DNA from: Thermoflexales bacterium
GTDB taxonomy: Bacteria; Chloroflexota; Anaerolineae; Fen-1058
Reading direction: 5' to 3'
DNA length: 30,675 bases
Assembly (NCBI GenBank): GCA_016931085.1
Contig: JAFGFO010000412.1
Span: 1 to 30,675 of the forward strand
Shown here: piece by piece, positions 21,988-27,905 of the stretch
Layout: every line of letters starts with the position of its first letter
How positions within the stretch are numbered: the first letter of the stretch is position 1
Notes under the pieces: generated by a model
Seen by the model: the letters and a program-made list of their open reading frames with translations, nothing else
What the model was told of the DNA's origin: nothing
Database searches by the model: none
Position numbers and translations under genes: made by a program

Positions 21988-24510
21988 TTATTTTATCCCA
22001 ATGACGACGATGGTCATATCATCGTGCTGGTCTGCTTCTCCCACAAAAGCCCGCACATCGTGCAGGATCCACTCGATGACCAGGGGAGCGCTAAAGGGCT
22101 GCTCCTGGGAGGCTATGGTTGCCACGCGCGCCAACAGCCGGTCAAAGCCGTACATTTCCTGGCTGTCGTTCATCGCCTCGACAATGCCATCGCTGCAAAA
22201 GACGAACACATCACCGGCCTGGATGCTGAGCTGTTGTTCCGTGTATACGGCATCCTCGAGCATGCCCAGCGGCATTCCGCCGATGTCTACCAGTGCACAC
22301 TGGCCGTCGCGCAGCAGCAGCGGGGCGACAAAGCCGGCGTTGGCGGCTGCCACGCGCTGCTTCTGCCTGTCAAAGATGGCGATGCAGCAGGCCGAGTTGA
22401 GGCGGCTGCGCCGCCCGTGGGGCGTCAAGACCTGGTTGACTTGGGTGAGCAACTTGCGCGGCGCGTTGTCCGTCAGCATGACGGCGTCCAAAGTGCCCGT
22501 GGTCACCGCCATCATCAGGGCGGCCGGCATCCCCTTGCCCGACACATCGCCGACGGCCACGCCGAGCTTGCCCTCGGGCAGCGGATAGTATTGGAAAAAA
22601 TCCCCCCCCACTTCACGGGCAGGCAGCGAATAGCCGGCCACTTCGAACGAGGGCACCTCGGGTGCCGCCGCCGGGAGCAAGCTCATCTGGGTTCGCCGCG
22701 CGATCTCGAGCTCTTGCTCGATTTGCGTGATCTCGATCTCGTACAGGCGCGCATTCTCGACGGCCACCGCCACCTGCGTCGCAAACGCTTTCAGCAGCGA
22801 GAGATCCACTTCGCTGTACGTATTCAGCGTGTAACTCTTGATGCTCAACATCCCGGCGACCTGGCCCTTGGCCATCAGAGGCATGCCGATCCACGAGAGG
22901 GTGGATTCCCCATCGATGTGCGCCCAGCGAGGGTCGCTGGCCGTGTCGCTGATGACCATGACCTCGCCTGTGTCTATCACCTGCTTCAAGGTTGAAAATC
23001 GATCCAGGGGCAGGCTGCTGGCTGACTTTTCCTCAGCGTCGTAACCGGGGGCGCGCCGCGCCCGCGCGTATAAATGATCTCCCTTGCGCCACCAGACGGT
23101 CGCCCCATCGTAGGGCAGGACCCGGTGCAATTCATCCAAGATCCGCACCAGCACTTCGTCCAGGTCGAGCGTGCTGCCGACGACGTTCGACACTTCCCGC
23201 AGCGTGTCGGCCAGCCGCCGCGCCTGCTGTTCCTGCTCGTAAGCCTGGGCGTTGGCCACCGCGGCGGCAATCTGCGCGCTGACGATGCGACACAGGTCCA
23301 GCTCCTCCGGCGCCCAGAAGCGCTGCCGCTTGATGGCGTCCATGCCGATCGAGCCGATCGCTTTGCCTTGCACGACCAGCGGCGCCAGCAGGATCGATTG
23401 GATGTTAAGCTTGAGCAAGAGCGAGCGCGACGAGCCCATCCGTTCGTCGTGCTCCAGGTCGTCGACCGCCACCGGGTGCTGCATGTCGATCACCTCACGC
23501 ACGGCCGGATAGTCCAGGACAAACTCCAATCCCATCGCCCCGGTGTCCGGGTATTCGGCCACCACTCGCCCGCGCTCTTGGGTCTTGTTGAACAGCACCA
23601 ATCCGCAGTGGTCGACGTTGAACAGATGGCCCAATTCCTCCATGGCCATTTTGAGCACTTGTTCCAACTGGAGCGAGGACGAGATGGCCGTGGACAACTG
23701 CTGTGCCTGGGTCAGCGCGGCGGCGCGCCGTTTCTGGGTGTTGTACAGGCGGGCGTTATCGATCGCCACGGCGACCTGGTAAGCGAATGAGGCCAGCGCG
23801 GCCACGTCATCGCGGTTATAGCGATAAGGCTCGTAATGGCTGGCATAGATCAGCCCGATCGCTTGCTCGTGCGCCAGCAGCGGCGCGCCAAGCCACGAGC
23901 GCGGCATGGCCTCGCGCTGCGCGACGTGAAAAGCCTCAGAAGTCCGCTGCACGTCGAATACAAGCGCCGGCTGCTTGGTCTGCAAGATTTGCTTGAGAAC
24001 GGGGTGCTCCTCGATCGAGAAACTGCGCCAGGTCAACTCCGGGTCGGCGTGGGCACGTAGTCTCAGACGTTCCCCTTCCACGAGCAAAAGGCCGCTGCTG
24101 CTGCAATCCACCAATGCCCCGGCTTGCTCCAGGATGATGCCCAATATGGTGTCAAGCTCCAATGAGGAGCTGACCAGGCTCGCCACCGTGTTCAGTGTAG
24201 CATCCAGGAAACGGTAACGCACGATCGACAAGCCAACTGTCACGGTCAAGGTCAACGGGAGCAGGACACTCCACACCACTCGTAGGTACAGATACCAGCC
24301 TTCCGCCTGGGCCTGCATCTCGAGGATCGTGCTGCCAAGGCCAAGGATATAATAAACGCTGAACCCGAACAGCAGCACCCGCATTTGCTGGCGTTGGCCG
24401 GGGTTGCCGGCCGGGACGCGGCGATAGTTTTCCCATAGAGCCAGCAGCAGCAGCGCTATCGATGTGGTTTGCAAGATGCCTAGCCAGATATTAGTTGTCT
24501 CGGACAACTG
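21988..24510 (-). CDS. Three-GAF/PP2C (SpoIIE-type) phosphatase, C-terminal part of a frameshifted gene
   Basis: This part (840 aa) begins in the last membrane helices of a 7TM-type sensor, then has three GAF domains (about 24190-23750, 23700-23240 and 23200-22740), a short coiled linker (EIEITQIEQELEIARR) and a PP2C/SpoIIE phosphatase domain (about 22700-21995). Metal-binding aspartates are seen in REVGGDFF, GDVSGKGMPAAL, FCSDGIVEA and HDDMTIVVI. RsbU-like enzymes of this layout dephosphorylate Ser/Thr residues, often on anti-sigma antagonists. The upstream continuation is in another frame (the 24480-25274 gene); a one-base loss at about 24510 separates them. The same frame stays open to 24879, but that extra stretch is an arginine- and proline-rich shadow of the membrane domain and is not real protein. 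The intact protein would be about 1095 aa. Confidence 0.85.
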   Translation of the reverse strand, partial: QLSETTNIWLGILQTTSIALLLLALWENYRRVPAGNPGQRQQMRVLLFGFSVYYILGLGSTILEMQAQAEGWYLYLRVVWSVLLPLTLTVTVGLSIVRYRFLDATLNTVASLVSSSLELDTILGIILEQAGALVDCSSSGLLLVEGERLRLRAHADPELTWRSFSIEEHPVLKQILQTKQPALVFDVQRTSEAFHVAQREAMPRSWLGAPLLAHEQAIGLIYASHYEPYRYNRDDVAALASFAYQVAVAIDNARLYNTQKRRAAALTQAQQLSTAISSSLQLEQVLKMAMEELGHLFNVDHCGLVLFNKTQERGRVVAEYPDTGAMGLEFVLDYPAVREVIDMQHPVAVDDLEHDERMGSSRSLLLKLNIQSILLAPLVVQGKAIGSIGMDAIKRQRFWAPEELDLCRIVSAQIAAAVANAQAYEQEQQARRLADTLREVSNVVGSTLDLDEVLVRILDELHRVLPYDGATVWWRKGDHLYARARRAPGYDAEEKSASSLPLDRFSTLKQVIDTGEVMVISDTASDPRWAHIDGESTLSWIGMPLMAKGQVAGMLSIKSYTLNTYSEVDLSLLKAFATQVAVAVENARLYEIEITQIEQELEIARRTQMSLLPAAAPEVPSFEVAGYSLPAREVGGDFFQYYPLPEGKLGVAVGDVSGKGMPAALMMAVTTGTLDAVMLTDNAPRKLLTQVNQVLTPHGRRSRLNSACCIAIFDRQKQRVAAANAGFVAPLLLRDGQCALVDIGGMPLGMLEDAVYTEQQLSIQAGDVFVFCSDGIVEAMNDSQEMYGFDRLLARVATIASQEQPFSAPLVIEWILHDVRAFVGEADQHDDMTIVVIGIK

Positions 24511-25274
24511 GCGATGTAGACAAAATTCTGCAGCTGAACCAGGGTCAGGCCGGTGAAGAACACCAGCAAGGCGGGAAGCGCCAGCAGACTGGCGTAGATG
24601 GCGGGGATTTGCCAGCGGCCCCAGTCTGCCCAGCGGGCCGGGTTGAGCAGTGTATCGTGCCCGTGGCTCAAGCGGTGCAGGTAGACCACCACGCCCGCGG
24701 CCGTCAGGAGATTGGCCGCCAGACTTATTTCTATCCACCACCTGTATTCCTTGATAGGCCCCACGAGCGCAGACAGCAGCAGCGACACGAGTGCGCCGAT
24801 CACCGTGATGCGCGCAACTTGGCCGGCCGGCAAGCCGCGCGGGCGCAAGAGAGCTACGCCGAGGAAATAGACACCCCAAGGCACCAGCAGCCCCATCAGT
24901 ATCCCCAGTATGCCACCGCTGCCCACAAAATAAATGGTTATCGCATCGAATACAAGCAGCCCGACCAACAAGCCATTACGAAACACGCGCAGTGGCAGGC
25001 GGGTGTGTTTGGGGTAGATCAACACAAAGTGCAGCATGGCCGCCAGAGCAAAAAACTGGGACAGCAGCTCCAAGTAGGCGGCCACCCGTGCGATGGGGGA
25101 GCTGGCCAGGCTGGATCCGATGAGTGTTAATAGAGTGGGCAGTTGTGGCAGGATGAGAATCGCGGCAAACAGTTGATTGGCGCGCCGGCGAGGAGCCAAC
25201 AGCAGGATATAGCCCCCCATCAGCACGTTAAGCCCGATATTCACCGGGGCCAGCAACAGGTAATGTCCGTCCAT
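24480..25274 (-). CDS. 7TM sensor domain, N-terminal part of the frameshifted GAF/PP2C gene
   Basis: This 264-aa product is nearly all hydrophobic helices (for example NVLMGGYILLLA, FFALAAMLHFVLIYP, LLVGLLVFDAITIYFV, LLLSALVGPIKEY) and matches the N-terminal membrane region seen in 7TM histidine kinases and phosphatases. It ends with out-of-frame residues SCPRQLISG; a -1 shift at 24510 would continue as QLSETTNIWLGILQTT, the next helix, in the GAF/PP2C frame. It was most likely one gene, with a base missing from a short C run (GCCCAG to GCCAG on the coding strand). Its ATG is three bases after the stop of the DinB-TPR gene, suggesting coupled translation. Whether the shift is a real mutation or an assembly error cannot be decided here. 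Confidence 0.8.
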   Translation of the reverse strand: MDGHYLLLAPVNIGLNVLMGGYILLLAPRRRANQLFAAILILPQLPTLLTLIGSSLASSPIARVAAYLELLSQFFALAAMLHFVLIYPKHTRLPLRVFRNGLLVGLLVFDAITIYFVGSGGILGILMGLLVPWGVYFLGVALLRPRGLPAGQVARITVIGALVSLLLSALVGPIKEYRWWIEISLAANLLTAAGVVVYLHRLSHGHDTLLNPARWADWGRWQIPAIYASLLALPALLVFFTGLTLVQLQNFVYIASCPRQLISG

Positions 25275-25277
25275 ATA

Positions 25278-25997
25278 TCAGCTATACAACGCCTGGTAGG
25301 CTGGCTCCTCGCGAATGGAAGCGAAATCGGGATCTTGTTTCGACCACTCGACCAAATCCGGGCGTGCCTTGAGCGCCTCGCCCAGGCAGGCAATGGCCTG
25401 GTCTTTGTCGCCGGCCAGCGCATAGCCGCAGGCCAGGTTGTACGTCACGGTCCCCTGCCAACTGGGCGACTCGTCGAGCGCTGCCAACGCGCGGGCGGCT
25501 GCTTCTTGCAGTTGAATCGCTGCCTCCGCCTGGCCCCGCTCGGCGTACAGCGCGGCCAGGTGAGACACGGGATGGATGTATGTGTTGCCGACGATATCCT
25601 TCCAGAGGGGCCGCCCTTGCAGCCAGGCGAAGCGCTGCGGGTCGCTCAACTCGTCGGCGGTCGCGGCCTGGATGTGTTCGACGATCTCACGCCGCGCGCG
25701 CTCCCCTGCCTGGAGCACCTCGTCCCAGGATTGGTTTCGATAGAGGGCAAAGATCTCGGCGTTCAACTCGTCGATGTCGCCGTCATAGGCTGGCGGCGTT
25801 TCGTCCCGCCGGGCCACCCCCAGCCTGTGCGCCGTGCGCACTTGCCATTCGACACAATGGGCAAAGGTATCTTTGGCCGACCAACGATCTGGCGCGCCGG
25901 CCGCCGAGCGCTCCTCGTCACTCAGGCTGGCGACAAACTTGCGCTCTTCTTCGTGAGCTTGCTCGGTTAGCTCGATCAGTTTGCTTTTGATGTCCAC
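25278..25997 (-). CDS. DinB/ClbS-like protein with C-terminal TPR
   Basis: The 239-aa cytoplasmic protein starts with a four-helix DinB-superfamily domain (about 1-150): KSKLIELTEQAHEEE, WSAKDTFAHCVEWQ and HPVSHLAALY. His47, His142 and His146 are positioned like the metal-binding histidines of the superfamily. A TPR unit (about 183-216, YNLACGYALAGDKDQAIACL) and a terminal stretch typical of TPR proteins (DPDFASIREEPAYQAL) follow. DinB-fold proteins include thiol-dependent transferases and the DUF1706/ClbS group; no reaction can be assigned here. The GTG start at 25997 is fixed by AGGAGG six bases upstream; the frame is open to 26069. A TACAAT box (26025-26030, reverse strand) is a possible -10, but its -35 is poor. 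It is the first gene of the - strand run with the phosphatase and histidine kinase. Confidence 0.85.
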   Translation of the reverse strand: MDIKSKLIELTEQAHEEERKFVASLSDEERSAAGAPDRWSAKDTFAHCVEWQVRTAHRLGVARRDETPPAYDGDIDELNAEIFALYRNQSWDEVLQAGERARREIVEHIQAATADELSDPQRFAWLQGRPLWKDIVGNTYIHPVSHLAALYAERGQAEAAIQLQEAAARALAALDESPSWQGTVTYNLACGYALAGDKDQAIACLGEALKARPDLVEWSKQDPDFASIREEPAYQALYS

Positions 25998-26003
25998 CTG
26001 AAT

Positions 26004-26009
26004 CCTCCT
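26004..26009 (-). promoter_or_regulatory. Shine-Dalgarno AGGAGG of the DinB-TPR gene
   Basis: A full consensus AGGAGG on the - strand, six bases before GTG 25997. It decides the start against the longer frame beginning at 26069. Confidence 0.85.
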
Positions 26010-26141
26010 TTTGTTTGTATGCCTATTGTACCACTGTAATCCAAACAACGGTAGTGGCGGCGCGGTCAAATTTAGGGGGCGAACGGTCAGGGGGAGACCA
26101 CGGCACGGTGTATGGCTTCAAATGCTCTTGCGAAATGCCAG

Positions 26142-26169
26142 TTGCCGCCAGCCAAAAGTGGAGTATAAT
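26142..26169 (+). promoter_or_regulatory. Promoter of the HEAT-repeat gene
   Basis: TTGCCG (26142-26147), 16-base spacer, perfect TATAAT (26164-26169). It faces right, away from the DinB-TPR gene, within the 254-base divergent intergenic region. Transcription from near 26176 would place the hairpins at 26171-26238 largely in the leader. Confidence 0.6.
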
Positions 26170-26170
26170 G

Positions 26171-26238
26171 GGATTTAGACTGAAAGCCTAAATCCTTAAG
26201 AGGAAACCGGGCTATCGGGATAGCCTTCCGGTTTCTCC
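26171..26238 (+). promoter_or_regulatory. Double-hairpin leader before the HEAT-repeat gene
   Basis: First stem: GGATTTAG (26171-26178) with CTAAATCC (26188-26195). Second, nested element: GAAACCGG (26203-26210) with CCGGTTTC (26228-26235), enclosing GGCTAT-CGGG-ATAGCC (26210-26225). The second loop shares the 19-base pattern GGGCTAT-N4-ATAGCCTT with the palindrome at 3922-3983. It could be a dispersed element or a conserved regulatory RNA. Confidence 0.5.
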
Positions 26239-26251
26239 ATAATAGGTCAAG

Positions 26252-27901
26252 ATGTCACAAGTCTTTTTGCAACAGGCCATAGCGGCCATCAAGAGTGGGC
26301 GGAAAGCCGAGGCCAGGCGACTCCTCGTCGAGGCGCTGGCGGCGGACGCGCGCAATACGCAGGCATGGCTGTGGATGACCGAAGCGGTCGAAAGCGAGCA
26401 GGAGCGCTTACGCTGCCTGCAAAAAGTGCTCGAAATCGACCCTCTCCATCCAGGTGCACTGCGGGGGATGCAGCTCTTGCAGGCCAGGTCGGCTGCCGCG
26501 CCGCCTGCCGCGCCCCCGCCAGACAGCACAGCGGCCGAGGAGGGCGCGGAGGAGGAGGTCGAGCCGGAGCAAGAAGCCCTGGCCGAATCGCAGCCGCCTG
26601 TCACACCCGATGAGCTCAAGGCCATGGTCGCTGCCCTGCAAGCCGAGGACGCTGGGACGCGTGCCGAGGCAGCCGAGACGCTGGTCAAGCTGGGCCGCGT
26701 GGCGGTCAGGCCACTGGCGACGGCGCTGAGAAGCATGAACCTGGACCTGCGCCAGGCCGCGGCTGAGGCCTTGGGCCAGATCGGCGACCCGCGCGCGATC
26801 AGGGCGCTCGCTGTTGCCTCGCGCGGTCGAGGCAAGCGTGCGCGGCTGGCGGCCGCCCAGGCCTTGGGCCAGATCGGCGACCCGCGCGCCGTCGAGCCGC
26901 TCATCGCTGCCCTGGAAGACCAGGACAGCGACGTGCGCCAGGTGGCCGCCGGGGCCTTGCGCAAGATCGGGCCGCCGGCCCTGCGCCCACTTGCCGCCGC
27001 GCTGCAGGGCAGCAATAACCGGAGCGTGCACAAGGCCGCCGCCGGGGTGCTGGCCAGCATGGGGGCGCCAGCGGTGGACGTGCTGCTGCCGGTCTTGCAG
27101 CACTGGGACAAGCACGTGCGCCAGGTGGCGGCCGAGGCCTTGGACGAGCTGGGCTGGCAGCCAGACAGCGGCAAGAGCGAGGCGATTTACCGGATTGCCA
27201 AGGACGAATGGGAGCGCTGCGCTGAGATCGGCGCCCCGGCACTCGAGCTGCTCATCGCCGTCATGCAGGACCTGGACAGCAGCGTGCGCCTTGGCGCCAT
27301 CACCGCCCTGGAGAAAAGCGCTGACCCGCGCGCGGCCGAGTCGCTCGTGACGGCTATGAGGGACAAGGACAGCAAGGTGCGCCAGGCCTCCGCCGAGGCG
27401 CTGGTGAGGGTGGGCCAGGCGGCGACCGAGCCGCTCCTCGACGGTCTGCGGCGCTGGAACAGCCACCATATCCGCCAACGAATCGCGGACGTGCTTGACG
27501 AGATCGGCTGGCAGCCCGGCCAGGACGAGACGGCCGCCGTGTACTGGATCGCCAAGGGCGAGTGGGACAAGTGCGCCGGGATCGGTCCGGCGGCGCTCGG
27601 CCCGCTCGTCGCCACGCTGCGCGATCCGGACAGCGGCGTCCGCTGGGCAGCCGCCGATCTACTGGACCAACTCGAGTGGCGGCCGGCTGACAGCGAGATC
27701 GGCGCCACGTATTGGATCGCCAAGACGGACTGGAACAAGTGCGTCCACATCGGCCAGCCCGCCGTGGGGCCGCTCATCGCCGCCCTGCGCGACCGCGAAG
27801 CTTGGATCCAGCAGGCCGCCGTTGGCGCGCTGGAGAGAATCGGCACGCCAGAAGCCACCGAAGCCGTCGAGGACTGGCGGCGCCAGCGCATAGCGCGCTG
27901 A
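26252..27901 (+). CDS. HEAT-repeat protein with W-P/WIAK modules
   Basis: The 549-aa cytoplasmic protein starts with a TPR-like pair of helices (about 1-75), a Pro/Glu-rich linker (about 80-115), then HEAT repeats to the C-terminus, with typical units such as VRQVAAGALRKIG and LRQAAAEALGQIGDPRA. Three larger units begin at Trp302, Trp420 and Trp476 and follow the pattern GW.P....A.Y.IAK.EW..C..IG..A..PL. HEAT solenoids bind proteins or, in the lyase branch, phycobilins; phycobilin lyase activity is not suggested by the context. No catalytic motif is visible, so a scaffold role is the safest reading. ATG 26252 follows AGGT (26244-26247). The stop lies four bases from the stop of the convergent peptidase gene. 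Confidence 0.88.
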   Translation: MSQVFLQQAIAAIKSGRKAEARRLLVEALAADARNTQAWLWMTEAVESEQERLRCLQKVLEIDPLHPGALRGMQLLQARSAAAPPAAPPPDSTAAEEGAEEEVEPEQEALAESQPPVTPDELKAMVAALQAEDAGTRAEAAETLVKLGRVAVRPLATALRSMNLDLRQAAAEALGQIGDPRAIRALAVASRGRGKRARLAAAQALGQIGDPRAVEPLIAALEDQDSDVRQVAAGALRKIGPPALRPLAAALQGSNNRSVHKAAAGVLASMGAPAVDVLLPVLQHWDKHVRQVAAEALDELGWQPDSGKSEAIYRIAKDEWERCAEIGAPALELLIAVMQDLDSSVRLGAITALEKSADPRAAESLVTAMRDKDSKVRQASAEALVRVGQAATEPLLDGLRRWNSHHIRQRIADVLDEIGWQPGQDETAAVYWIAKGEWDKCAGIGPAALGPLVATLRDPDSGVRWAAADLLDQLEWRPADSEIGATYWIAKTDWNKCVHIGQPAVGPLIAALRDREAWIQQAAVGALERIGTPEATEAVEDWRRQRIAR

Positions 27902-27905
27902 TCCC

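Noticed and set aside
24511..24879. N-terminal extension of the GAF/PP2C frame to an ATG at 24879
   Set aside because: The added residues are a proline- and arginine-rich translation of DNA that in another frame encodes clean membrane helices. The extension is an artefact of the frameshift at about 24510.
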